This document shows positions 38,470 to 49,754 of a stretch of 64,000 nt of DNA, piece after piece. Location of the stretch: the NCBI RefSeq assembly GCF_000276665.1, contig NW_004955518.1, positions 2,707,552 through 2,771,551 of the forward strand. The letters run 5' to 3'. The DNA is from Chinchilla lanigera. Lineage: Eukaryota; Chordata; Mammalia; Rodentia; Chinchillidae. Positions within the stretch are counted from its first letter, which is position 1. Every line of letters begins with the position of its first letter. Made by a program: the position numbers and the translations under genes. A model generated the notes under the pieces. The model did no database searches, was not told where the DNA came from, and saw only the letters and a list, made by a program, of their open reading frames with translations.

Positions 38470-38950
38470 TTGGATCACTTCTCCCATTACTGTGGCCAAG
38501 CCATCATCATCTGTTTTGTGGATTGCTGAGAGAATCTAACTCCCACTCTGCTGAGCACCAGCTTCTAACCTGAAGCCTATTCTCCAGCACAGGAATCTCC
38601 TAAAACAAAGCCAACACGTCCTTCTCCCCTCAAAGCCCTCCAGCAGCTTCCCACTCCAAATGAAAGCCAAAGTCCCCACTGTGCTCTTCAAGGCCCTACA
38701 TGACAACCAACTCCTCCCGCTTCTCATCCTGCCTCTTCCTCCTGCACTGGCCTCTAGCTACGCTACTCTCCTTGTCACCCTTTTATTCTCTAATCAGGAT
38801 TCCCCACCTCAAGGCCTTTGCACTTATGTGAGGAAAGGACTTTCCAGACCAAGGAGCCATCTTCGTGGCTTGCTCCCTCACCTTTGTCAGAGCCTTTAGC
38901 AATTGTCTTCTTGGTAACCTGTAACAACTTACATCTAGATGTCTTCCCAG
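38470..38950 (+). mobile_element. L2 LINE fragment, left part
   Basis: Shows typical L2 3' region order: aaagccctccagcagcttcc, cttcaaggccctacatgac, ctcaaggcctttgcactta and agatgtcttcccagagcctc. It resumes at about 39368 after an LTR insertion. Confidence 0.8.
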
Positions 38951-38954
38951 AGCC

Positions 38955-39367
38955 TCATGCCATCTATAGGTGGGGCTTTTAGAGGTGGCTGCATCTCAAG
39001 GGTGTGATGTTAGGATCAAGGGTGTGTGATTTCTAATTTAGCCTACTGATTGGTTTGGCATAGTCCAGGTGTGGATAATGGGAAGCTACACCTTACATGT
39101 GAGTGTTAGCATGTAGCCTGGATGGTGGATAGAGTATAAGGGACAGAAAGAGAGCTGCTGTCGTCACTTGCTGCTTCTTTGCTGGTTTGCTGCCTTTGCT
39201 CACTATGAACTGTTTCTCCTCTGCAATGCCTCTCTGCCATACCACCCTGCTTGGAGCCAGCCAACTATGAACTGAAACCTCTACAAACTGTGAGCTAAAA
39301 AAACCTTTCCCATTTTAACTTGGGGTGTTGAGTGTTTTGTCTCAGCAATGAGAAAAGCAACTAAAGA
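38955..39367 (+). mobile_element. MaLR-type LTR inserted in L2
   Basis: From ggtggggcttttagaggtgg, through aactgaaacctctacaaact and gtgagctaaaaaaacctttc, to gagaaaagcaactaaagaca. The L2 sequence continues on both sides. Confidence 0.82.
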
Positions 39368-39460
39368 CACCTTCCCTGTCCTGTCTAGATTTTAATAACC
39401 TGCCATATCCCTTACCTTGAGCAAGACTTCACATTCAATAAATACTTGATGAACAAACAA
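39368..39460 (+). mobile_element. L2 LINE fragment, right part
   Basis: ccttccctgtcctgtctaga and the L2 3' terminus (cacattcaataaatacttga) complete the copy broken by the MaLR LTR. Confidence 0.75.
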
Positions 39461-39464
39461 ATGA

Positions 39465-41480
39465 ATGATGACAGCTACACAGGTGACTGCCCTCAAGAGC
39501 ACTCTCAGTGGCATAGGCAACGACCAGTGCGAGCATCAGGAGGCAGAGGATCACGGCTAGGGAGGCTAATCACAGAAATGTCAAGAAGGAGGTAGGATTT
39601 GAGCTCAGATTTTAAGAAGGAGGAATCTGTGGGTCAGTGTAGTAGTGGAGACAGCATAGCGCATGAGTGTATAATGTGAGCGAAACCCAGGAAGATTACA
39701 TGTATAAAACATGCTAATGGGAGGTGGCACAGCCTGGTGTGGTGACAGTGGAAGTTCCTAGAGAAGGCACCACTGAAGACACAGGCCAGGGCACTGAGAC
39801 CCCACCTGTACCCCAAGGAATTTGGGTTTCATGAGTCAGGATTCCATACCACGCCTTGCTTCCTGCTGATCTGTCCCTACCATAACAAGGTTGTTCCACA
39901 ACCACAGTGTCAAATAACTGATGCGATGACAGCATGTAAGGAAAGTCAGTACCAGGATTTCTCATCTTTCAGATGGTAACACTATTTCCTTTCACAAAAC
40001 CTATTAGCAGTGAACTTCCTGCTTTCTGAGAACAGAAAGGCAAACATCTTTGATCCAAACATCTGGAGGCCAGGATTTCAAGCAATGCGCATAAGAAAGC
40101 TGTGAAAAGCAAATTCAAGGAGGCATTGGAATTCCTCTTACAGTCTACTACGATTTCCCCTTACTGCTGTGAGATATACATTAACTGAAACTTGTCATGT
40201 TAGGAAATAAGGAAGTGGGTATTGCCCCAAATTTTAAGCAAATGTGATTTTGGGTGGAGGAGCCATTCACTAGAACATGCGGGTAATTTCTAAGCAGCTG
40301 ACAGACAATTCCCTTTCACTAAAAGTTATTGAAAAATATCTTTCTTCAGATAGTGTAAAGGGGATTGGGATGTAAAATGAGTAGAAGATAAGTCATCTGC
40401 TGATTCCTGGTCCCAGAAGAACTGAATATCCTCTTAGTGATGCTTTTAAAATCAAAACCTCTTCAGACTATATCAGAACAGCATCCTCTCCCATTGCCTA
40501 CTCTGCTGGCATCTGTGCTCTTTCTACTTTACCCATAGGAAAATCAGCGTTACCTAGTGAACCTCAAAAAGCAGAAACCCACGTGCTTCGTGGCTAATCC
40601 ACCTTCTCCTATTTCCCTTGGTAAAATGGAAAGCCAAGAACAAGCAGTGCTTATTAAGGCAGAAGCAAAGGTACAAGGGAGATGTTTTGCAGCAGAATCA
40701 GAATGAGCAGCGGCAGCATCCCTATGGAAACCAAGAAGCCCAGCCCAGTGAGAAACCCAGAGGCTATTCATTGAGAGCTCACTACGGTAGTGAGTCAGCC
40801 ACCATCCTTTGGTTTGGCTAGAGACTCAAAGGCAGCAGAGGAGTGAGGAGAACGCTTTGCCGTGGGAAGCAGGGGAAGGTGTGACTTCCTCTAAGTCTGA
40901 CTTATGGCAGGCTGGCTTCCTAAGCTGTTGACAGTAGGTAAAGGGTTGGTTTCCTGGGCAGGTTGCTGCTGGTCATGGATCAGAGGTCTATATTTTGTAC
41001 ATGGTCTGGCTGTTTTCCACTTGAATACTCTGTTTCTCCTTCCCAGAAGAGTCAAAACTCCTTTTCAGGACAACAAACAATTCATCTCTTCAATCCTTCC
41101 TTCAGCTAGCAGCCTGGACCTCTCAAAGCTGAATCCTTCCTTCATTGTCACTGTAACAACCCTCCTACCTTGCCTGTTTGAGCAAGATCTCTCCTGTACA
41201 GTTAAAGCCACTTTGAAATTACCCCCACGTGATGTCTAATGATAGGCCCAAGTGCCTCAGTTCTTTTCTTTCTACATATTTAAATGTCATTTATTTATTT
41301 ACATCATATGGTACTGACATAAATAACAGTGATTATGTCCATTTCCCAACTGTTGAGGATAGTGCCACATATACAGAGGTATTTAGTAAATGGTTATGAA
41401 TGATCAATGACCAAGACATGCCTTAGCAGAATTGCCAGCAACTCCAGCCAACCATTTGGAAGAGTTTCAGATAATCTATT
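39465..41480. other. Intergenic, no gene seen
   Basis: No gene recognised; open frames at 40550-41240 have no conserved motifs. Confidence 0.45.
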
Positions 41481-41541
41481 GTCATAGTCCGTTTTCTGTT
41501 GCTATAAAAAAGTGGCACTGCTTCCTATAAAAGGATGGTAT

Positions 41542-41577
<36 letters not shown>
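41542..41577. repeat. (CA)n microsatellite
   Basis: An uninterrupted CA run of 36 bases. Confidence 0.97.
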
Positions 41578-41578
<1 letters not shown>

Positions 41579-41627
41579 CACATATACAGTTATATTTCCT
41601 TCTATGATGTGGGTTCTACATCAGTGG

Positions 41628-41982
41628 TTGTCATGGTTTGTGTCTGGGTGTCCCCTGCAAAGCCTCATGTGGTCCTGGGGCAGGCTTTTAGAGTTTGATT
41701 GATTATGGGTGTGAGAGCTACACCACCCTGGGGTGGATAGTTCACATATGTAAGGGAGAGGAAGAGGCTGCTTGCCGCCATTCCTCCCTTTTGTGCTTGT
41801 TGCTTTTGCTGTGTTCTGCCGCCATGAGATGTAGCCCTCAGCCATGTGCCACTCTGCCTTGTAACCTGCCAAGTATAGACTGAAACCTCCACAAACTGTA
41901 AGCGAAATAAACCTTTCCTTCCTTAATTTTGGGCATCAAGTATTTTGTCCCAGCAACGATAGAAAAGTAACCAAGACAGTGG
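41628..41982 (+). mobile_element. MaLR-type LTR, nearly complete
   Basis: Best-preserved copy of this family here: starts tgtcatggtttgtgtctggg, has tgtgccactctgccttgtaa and aactgtaagcgaaataaacc, and ends agaaaagtaaccaagacag. It lacks coding capacity. Confidence 0.85.
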
Positions 41983-42124
41983 TTTCATCCAACTATGAGT
42001 CAAAAATATTCAGGGGGAAAATTTTGTGTGTACTGCACATGTAGAGTTTTTAAAAATTTTGTCATTATTCACTAAATAATGCAACGACTCTTTCCATAGC
42101 ATTTTTATTATATTAGTTATTATA

Positions 42125-42242
42125 GGGGCTGGGGATTTAGCTCAGCGGCAAAGCGCCTGCCTGGCAAGCGCAAGGTCGTGAGTTCAGTTCCCGGTACCAG
42201 AGAAAAACCAAAAAAAAAAAAAAAACCAAAACCAAAAACAAA
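42125..42242 (+). mobile_element. ID-type SINE
   Basis: A well-preserved ID head and a long A-rich tail. A perfect 16-bp target duplication, tatattagttattata, lies at 42109-42124 and 42243-42258. Confidence 0.97.
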
Positions 42243-42259
42243 TATATTAGTTATTATAA

Positions 42260-43640
42260 GTAATCCAGAGATGATTTAAAGTATATGGCAGGAAATGTAT
42301 GGCTCATACATAAATATGTATTGTATTAGGTGTCAGAAGTAGTCTAGGAATGATTTAAAGTACTCGGGAGGATGTGCATGGACTATATACAAATTCTATA
42401 CAATTTTGTATAAGGGATTAGAACACGTGCAGGTTTTGGTTTTCAAAGGGGTCTTGGAAGCAATTCCCCTTAGATACCAAGGAACAACTGTATATAGATC
42501 CTAATTAAATTCCCACTTATGCTAGCTTTTAAACTAAAAGCCACATTGTAGTAACAAAAATGAAATAGACCTTCCATGTTCACAATCAGAACTACAAAAT
42601 AACCTGGGCATATAAAAGCTAATAGAACAGTATACCATGATGAAAATATTGACATAATAAATATAATGAGCAAAGAAAAAAACCTAGGTCAAAATAAACT
42701 TCCAGAACACCTCAGATCTGCAATTATCCACCATGAATGTTTGATGTGGCCCAAGCTTTTGTCCAATACTCCAGTTCCAGCACCATAATTAAGTTCCATC
42801 CAATTAAAATAAATGGATTTTTAAAAAACTGCCCATTATAAAACTTTCAAATACTTACATAGTGTGCCATATATTTATACAGTCTTACATATTGCTATTC
42901 TAAAATAGCAACAACACACAAACTATTGCTCCCTATTGAAATTTTTGTGTAGTTCATTTGGATTCAAATTCCGGAATCAAAAAATATGTTCAGGAAGACC
43001 AACACCAAATCTTAAGAATGTAAAACCACTCTGTTAAGTTCATAAACTCTGAGAGTTTTGCTCTCTGTTCTCTTTCTCTCCTCTGATCCTCTCTTGAATT
43101 AAAAGACCCATTGCCTCCCTGGAACTCAGATAAGGTCCAGAGGAAATACAAATAATAAACAGTGCTTCTCGTTTGCATCATGCTTTGTAACTTACAAATC
43201 AGCTCATATACCAAAGTCATGTGGGTTACACACTGTGGATGAGATATAATAAAATAGCTGCGGTGTTTTATTTCTTAAAATATATCAGTCACTATCAGAG
43301 TGAGACAGACACAGGAATCTGCACACACTCTATGACAAGACCATAAAATTGCATGTAGTCTAACAATGCCGATAATGGGCTTATCTGCCTGGATTGTGAC
43401 AATATGGTTCTTCCTCCTCCATCCAGTGTACCCTGCAAAGGAGACCAGGTAATTGCCCACAGTGCTGAGTAATACTGTAATACCACAGGACTTCCAAGTA
43501 TGCTGTCCATATTATTCCCCTCCCGGACCCAAAGAAAGATACCAATTTCAAATTAATCCTAGAGACCCTTCAAGCAACTCCCCACCTGCCTCCCCAGTCA
43601 AGGGTCATTCCCTCCTCTCACTTTCTAACCTCTAGTCAAA
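42260..43640. other. Intergenic, no gene seen
   Basis: AT-rich unique-looking sequence without recognised genes. Confidence 0.45.
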
Positions 43641-43664
43641 CAGCTACACCCTTGGAATTTCTAA

Positions 43665-43810
43665 TTTTAATTTTGAGAGCAGGTCTTGCTAAGTGTTCTA
43701 GGCTGGTTGAACTTGCAATACTCTTTTTTTTTTTTTTTTGAACTTGCAATACTCTTGCCTCAGCCTTCTGGGTGGCTGGGAATATAGACATGTGCCACAG
43801 TAATCAGCTA
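43665..43810 (-). mobile_element. B1/Alu-like SINE, diverged, carrying a poly(T) insertion
   Basis: A reversed B1-like body (gagagcaggtcttgctaagt ... atatagacatgtgccac). It is broken by 43724-43739, a run of 16 T flanked by a 17-18 bp direct repeat. Confidence 0.75.
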
Positions 43811-44539
43811 TTCTTATCAATACTTCTTTAAGAACACAGACATTTGTTGCTATCTTCCAGGATATCTTACATATCTCTATTAATTCATGCTCCAAGGACT
43901 GGTCCTTAATATGCTAGACTCAGAAATTGACTATGTCAGAAAATAACAAAAACAAATTTGTCTCTTTTGTCATTGTCCTAAAAGAAAAAAAAGAGCCATC
44001 TGGGTCAGCATAATCACAGTTCTCCTGCAAGTTTCATAGATGCTAGAAGACACAAAACCCTTGGGTAAGAGACAAAGACCTTTCCATTCTGGCAACAGCA
44101 GTAGCCAGTGTGTTACTGCTTGCACTGGTTGCTCAAGCCCTCATTTCCACAGGACCCCATGAAGAGGGATAGGTTGTATCTGCATGCAGTGGGCTGAGAT
44201 ACAGGAGAGGACCCCTGATCCTGGAGAACCTGGATCTTTCATGAGCAGTAAGCACACCTGCCTGTGCTCCAGGGAATTACTTTGTCTTTTCTGAAGGTGT
44301 TAGCTGCACAAACATCTTTGAAAAGACAGCTCAGAACGAAGTACACAGGGGACCTGCTCTCCCTACATGCATCTAGAGTGTGCGTGCAAGCATGGATGTG
44401 GAGCAAAGATAACAAGGTGCATAATTCAACCGCTATGTTTCTGTACCAGGGGTTTAATGATAAAACCTAAAATAGTTGAGTCTTTGCACCAAGCCCCCCA
44501 CCTTCTTATTTAGTGCCACTGTGTCTTTATGAATCTCTC

Positions 44540-44706
44540 TGCTTCATATGAATTCCTGCTATCCTGCATGCTAGGAGGTCCTCGCCAGAGCTGGACCAGT
44601 GTTGGTGGCATGCCGTTTATTCTCTAAAACCGTACACTAAATAAGCCTCTACTTTTTAAGTTACATAGCCTCAGGTATTTCATTATCAAAATGAAAAACT
44701 GACTAA
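44540..44706 (+). mobile_element. MaLR-like LTR, 3' part, diverged
   Basis: gtacactaaataagcctcta, tcaggtatttcattatcaaa and an end at gactaatata match the 3' end order of MaLR LTRs. Confidence 0.6.
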
Positions 44707-44880
44707 TATATCAACTCTGCCCTTGCTGCTGTTACCCCATTCATCACTGCTCATTCCACTACTATGTATCAGACAGGCCAGAACATAATGGAAAACACAA
44801 GCACATATCTCTTTTCATAGTAAAGGCACACACTTTCTAGTGGAGCAGAAAGAGACAAATCAAATTAGCACACAAGTAAA

Positions 44881-45079
44881 TACAGGGGGTTCACAAACTT
44901 AACTCATTCCATGATTCCAGAAAAGATAGCCATGTGTTTGTGCGGGAAAGATGGCTGCTGTCGTGTTCATCAACCAATACAGAATTCACAAATAAAACCA
45001 AAATTTTGCCAAACGCTTCTGTTCATGAACCAAATTGCTCACAAACAAAAGCGTTCATGAACTGAGGTACCACTCTGTA
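44881..45079. mobile_element. Putative TA-flanked miniature DNA transposon (MITE)
   Basis: 199 bp beginning TACAG and ending CTGTA, with related internal stretches near both ends in opposite orientation (gggttcacaaactt; gttcatgaactgaggtacca). The TA borders suggest a Tc1/mariner-type target duplication. No coding sequence was seen. Confidence 0.45.
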
Positions 45080-46823
45080 ACACTGCAACTGGGGTAACTG
45101 CTGAGAAGGTAGGACTTGGTGCTGAATATGTATGAACGGAGAACCAGAATCCCTGACTCCCTTCCTGACTCCCAGCTCAGGAAAGTTTTCCTGAGGAAGT
45201 GATGACTGAGCAGGAACCCAGGTTTCAGCAAGAAATAAGACAATAAGGGAAAGGGAAGAGCTTTCCAGGCGCAGAGAAGAGCAAATCCTGCCAGCAGAGG
45301 GAAGCACAGTGAGGAAATGTGGCAGAAGTTCAGCAAGATTAGTGACCTGCTGAAGATCATGACCCAGTGAGGGTCAAAAAGCAGGCATTATAAGTGCACA
45401 ACTCCTGGGCTACTTTCATCACACTACCAACCTTCCTAGTCAGCAAACACTGTCTTCTTTCTACTTAAAAACCATCAATTGCGATAGAGGGCCATAAGAT
45501 AATTAAAACTCACTCCACAAGGGAGAAAAATCACAAAGTGTAACATGTCTTTTTAAAAAGTGAAAATGCTTGAGCCATAGAAACTGACGACCTTACCATG
45601 GAATTCAGTTCATTGCTTGTTAGCTATCTTGAGGATGGTCTATGTCCGAGGTACACAAAAGTGTGGTCCCAGAACCACAGCAGCAGTGGGCATCTCCTGG
45701 GACATTATTAGATATGTCTCCAGTGCCCTCTCAAAATCTTTGAACCAGAAACTAGAGAGGTGGGGCCCAGCAAGCTACACTTTAATAAGCAAGAATGCCT
45801 TCATGGCTTCTGCGTACACACAGTAGTCTACATCAGTGCTTCCCTGTCTGATCGTTCTCACCCCCACCTCACTTCAATATCTATAAAAATCAGATTCTTA
45901 TAACGTGAGGTCTGTTCATACAATGTATGTGGAAGTTTGCAACTCAAATGTGTGTAAGTTGGGGGCTCACTGTGCGTAATTTGATGACTATCTTCCATTT
46001 TCTTAGCACTTTGATTTTAGAACAGTCTTTCAAAAAAGATTTCCTATTTTGACCTTCATGTCAGATGTCTCTTTGTTTCAGCTTCAGATCATGGTAGGCA
46101 CCACAAAGTGTACAGTGAACAAGTGCTTACAAACTTCAAGTCCTGTTATTTTAACACCAGCCTAAAATTCTGTTCTGGAAAGCATCCCCAAGTGTTACAA
46201 TGACAGAAGTGTCCAGTCTCATAATACAAATCTGTATCCAACTCAGAACTTTCTTTCCTGATCGGTAAAGAAATAGATTCTCCATCGTGATTCAGCATTG
46301 TTTTAAATAAGTATGCAAATAAATCCTTCCAAAGCTAAAAAGAACAGATATTATACTAGATTCATTACTATCCAACATCATTTTCAAAAATTTTCCCATC
46401 TGAGGACTTTCCCATATCCTCAGATATACAGCTCATTTGTAATTTAAGTTCTTAAGCAAGATAGCTGTATGACTCACTTTTATCAAAATATAAGAAGGTC
46501 ATAGACCCAGGGAAGAGAAGAAAATAAGTGGCCATTTTAACATTTTTTTAAAAGGCCTAATTATTGGTTAGGGTGTCTTCAGACAATTTATGGTTAGGGC
46601 CAGCAATCTCTGATTATGTAAAATCTGAATTCCTTTAGTGGTTGCTTCTCCTGCTCCAACAAAACAAACAAGCAATTTTAGTAGTTTTAGGGAAATGTAA
46701 CAGAGCATAGGAAAGAAGAGAGGATGGCCTTGATTAAGTTACTCTGCTCTAGAAGATATCAAGAAGAAATCACTAACTGTAAAACTGCATAACAGTAATG
46801 GATTATTTTGTATGGTATAATAT
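45080..46823. other. Intergenic, no gene seen
   Basis: No gene recognised; a few short open frames only. Confidence 0.45.
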
Positions 46824-46844
46824 AAGAAAGAAAGAAAGAAAGAA

Positions 46845-46909
<65 letters not shown>

Positions 46910-46925
46910 AAAAAGAAAGAAAAAA

Positions 46926-46981
<56 letters not shown>

Positions 46982-47076
46982 AAAGCAAGAAAAAGAAAAA
47001 GAAGGAGGGGAATAGAGGGAAGAAGGAAATAGAGAAAAGAAAAAAAAAGGAAAGAAAAAGAAAAAAGAAGAAAGCC
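46824..47076. repeat. (GAAA)n purine tract
   Basis: About 250 bases of almost pure purine, mostly GAAA, degenerating to GAAAA/GGAA units. Only a few pyrimidines interrupt it (C at 46986, T at 47013 and 47030). It generates false Lys/Glu or Phe/Ser frames. Confidence 0.96.
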
Positions 47077-47079
47077 TTT

Positions 47080-47865
47080 TGTAGAACACAAAACCTGGAA
47101 GGCAGTATCAAGGAGAACAATTTTACCCAAGGAAGTAGCGGATTAGAGCAAAAAAATGCCTGAGACTCTGTTATACAGCTCTATAAATAGGAACTTTAAA
47201 AAAGACAAATTCCTGTCTCATGCTGTATGCAAAAAAGACTAAAATAAAATATTACAATAATATAAGGAGAAAAGTATACATGTGGGGATGACAGTCTTAA
47301 AGCCATCAAAGAAACAAGAGCAAATCTAAGCTCACCAAAAGTTAAAACAATAATAAGAGACTGAAAGATTTAACAAAAGATTGAGACCTATAGCAAAGTG
47401 TTTGTGCAAATCAAAAAGAAAAATATAAGCAATCCGATAGGAAAGTGGATAAAGGATTAGAGTAAATAATGCACAGAATACAATGACCAATAATAAATAA
47501 TAATATGAAAAAGCACATGGGCTCACTGGCATCAGGGAAATGGAAAGATAATAAACCAGCCAACCAACTGTTCTCCCATCCACCAAAGCAGCACCAGTGC
47601 TTTCTTCACGGTGATGAGGTCTTCTCATCCCTCAAGTTTCCCAGATGCAATCTGTGACACTTGCAAAGCCTAACACTCAGGGGCCCCCGTACTGCTGCTC
47701 TGGACTGAGAACTACTGGACCAGCAAGGAAAAGCTCACTTCTCCAGCCAGTGCCATATGAAGCACAGAAAGGAAAGCACAGACACTACCTGGTCCTTCTT
47801 CCAATCTCACTTCATCCTGAAGCAACTGAATGGCAAGGCCCAGATGAATTGAGGAAACATTTAAC
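47080..47865. other. Intergenic, no gene seen
   Basis: A-rich sequence at 47170-47480 may be a decayed L1, but I cannot support a precise assignment. Confidence 0.35.
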
Positions 47866-47867
47866 TT

Positions 47868-47948
47868 ATTTTGGTACCAGGAATCAAACTCAGGGACCTC
47901 ATGCTTGCCAAGCAGGCACTATGCCGCTGAGCTGTACTCCCCAGCTCA
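47868..47948 (-). mobile_element. ID-type SINE
   Basis: Reversed ID: ggtaccaggaatcaaactca (B box) and gccgctgagctgtactcccc (A box). Confidence 0.88.
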
Positions 47949-48003
47949 AGTAAACTGCCTTGTACTCTGGCTCATTTCAGGTATTAGCAAAGCCAGTTAA
48001 AAG

Positions 48004-48080
48004 ATTTATAGCTTGATGGCAGATCACTTACCTAGCACATGTGAGGCCGTGACTTTAATCGCCAGTATGGGGTGTGCAGG
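48004..48080 (+). mobile_element. ID-related SINE, strongly diverged
   Basis: tagcttgatggcagatcact and gtgactttaatcgccagta keep the box order of an ID head. Confidence 0.55.
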
Positions 48081-48371
48081 GGGGGTATGATATATTGCTA
48101 AGTGCACAAATGAAAAGAAATTCTCATGTACTTGCCAAAGAGTTTTCAAAAAGTCAAAAAGATATAATATATACAGCTCAAAAGATTTATTTAACTTTTT
48201 ACTAAAGGAACTCCCCAAGATGACAAAGAAGAATGGTGGGATAAGATTACAAAGTTAGGGGCTACAGTGGTTAATATATTACAGGCTAAAAATAGTGTAA
48301 TCTCTTCCTTCCCTTCTTATCTATCAGAGAAAAGTAATGTATCACTTTAACAGAAAATTATTTTATTTATT

Positions 48372-48528
48372 TATTGTTTTTGTTTTTTTTGAGACAGGGT
48401 CTCGCTATATAATTCAGGCTGGCCATGAACTCACTATGTAGCTCATGCTGCCCTCAAACTCAGTGATCCTCCTGCCTCAGCCTCCTGAGTGCTGGAATTA
48501 CAGGCATGTGTCACCACGTCTGGCTAAC
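48372..48528 (-). mobile_element. B1-type SINE
   Basis: Reversed B1: tttttttgagacagggtctc ... gaattacaggcatgtgtcac ... tctggctaa. It retains a full-length structure. Confidence 0.92.
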
Positions 48529-49555
48529 AGAGATAATTTGCAGATTATCAGTATCATGCAATCATCTAGCATCATAGAATTTGAGCCCAGATTAATACCA
48601 CATTTCCCAGAAAATAAAACCTACCTGGAAAACAAGCTCTAGCATGATTTTTCAGGATCTTTGCAATATAAGCCCCAACCCCCAAATAAGCTCATCAGCC
48701 AGATGGACTCATTTAGTGTATCCATTGCAATACACAATGGATGTACAAATTATAAAATAGCAATATTAATATATAAATATAAATATTATTGGCATTAATA
48801 CCTAAAATAAAAGATAATATAAATTATAATAATGTATTTGTAAATACCCAAGTACCTTTGGACAAGAGGCAAACACCTATGTAAACAGATGAACTCAAGA
48901 CTTACTGTCAAATGACAACCGGACGGTACAGACGCATGCACAGATATCATGCACACTGACAGCAAATGGATATGGTTGTGTCTAATGTGGATCTTTGTAA
49001 TTCAATGTCGTGTGTTATAACAGACCTTATTTCCCGGAAAATAATGCACTCATGTGAAATGAAGAAGTGTTCTCTGAATTTTGGTGCCAGCAATTTTTCA
49101 TTGCTTTTGTGTGGACCATCATTCTCAACTGTCATCATTTTTGTTGCCTCTCCTGTCTCCTAAGTCTTCAATTAACACTGATTTAATGGACACTCTAAAG
49201 CCCAGCCAGGAAGAGGTCGTGACTTGGGTGAAGAAGCCGTGCGATAAAAATCACAGACAGCTGTGTTGCCAGTGCACTGGGAGCGGTCTGCATGGACAAA
49301 TACTCATTTAAGGAGGGCTCTATTGCTGGACGTGAGAGACTGGGCCAGCAGTTCCACAGGAAATGGAGTTACAAGAAATTCAGGCCAGAATTCAGGGACT
49401 GGAGAGTTACAACTATGTTCTAGATGACACGGCTGCGTTTAAATAAATGCAGACTTTTGTACATGAATAAATGTAATTATTGTACATGGAAAAATATGAC
49501 ATCCCTGAAAATAAGTGCTATTGAGTCTTTTGGAGCAAAAATTAATGTAAGGCCC

Positions 49556-49620
49556 ACACAGTTCAGGCTGGCCTTGAGCTCACTTTGCAGCCCAGGCTGG
49601 TCTCAAACTTGCCACCACGC
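49556..49620 (-). mobile_element. B1 SINE fragment inside the DNA transposon
   Basis: ttcaggctggccttgagctc and cccaggctggtctcaaactt are reversed B1 segments. The element lacks its poly(A) end and an internal part. Confidence 0.8.
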
Positions 49621-49718
49621 CTTTTTTTTTTTTCTTTTTTATGGGTACCAGGAATCGAACTCAGGACTTGCACACTTGCCAGGCAGACGCTGCACCACTG
49701 AGCTAAACCCCCAGCCCC
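49621..49718 (-). mobile_element. ID-type SINE inside the DNA transposon
   Basis: A T-rich start, ggtaccaggaatcgaactca, and ctgagctaaacccccagccc at the other end. It interrupts both the B1 fragment and the transposon right end. Confidence 0.92.
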
Positions 49719-49754
49719 CACCCAGTCTTACTTTCAGAGAAATACAGTAGTGTA

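Larger units (their letters stand above)
48596..49749. mobile_element. TA-flanked DNA transposon with terminal inverted repeats, nested SINEs inside
   Basis: The left end taccacatttcccagaaaat and the reverse complement of the right end (tactgtatttctctgaaagt) match at 18 of 25 positions, most mismatches being transitions as in CpG decay. Both ends are bordered by TA. Inner features include tagcatgatttttcaggat near the left end and gagcaaaaattaatgtaagg near the right end, which I recall from a non-coding DNA transposon family seen patchily in vertebrates; I cannot name it safely. A B1 fragment and an ID element are inserted near the right end. No transposase frame was recognised in the 1.15 kb. 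Confidence 0.65.

Noticed and set aside
46739..47163. Open frames of Lys/Glu or Phe/Leu/Ser repeats
   Set aside because: They come from the GAAA tract and have no independent coding signal.
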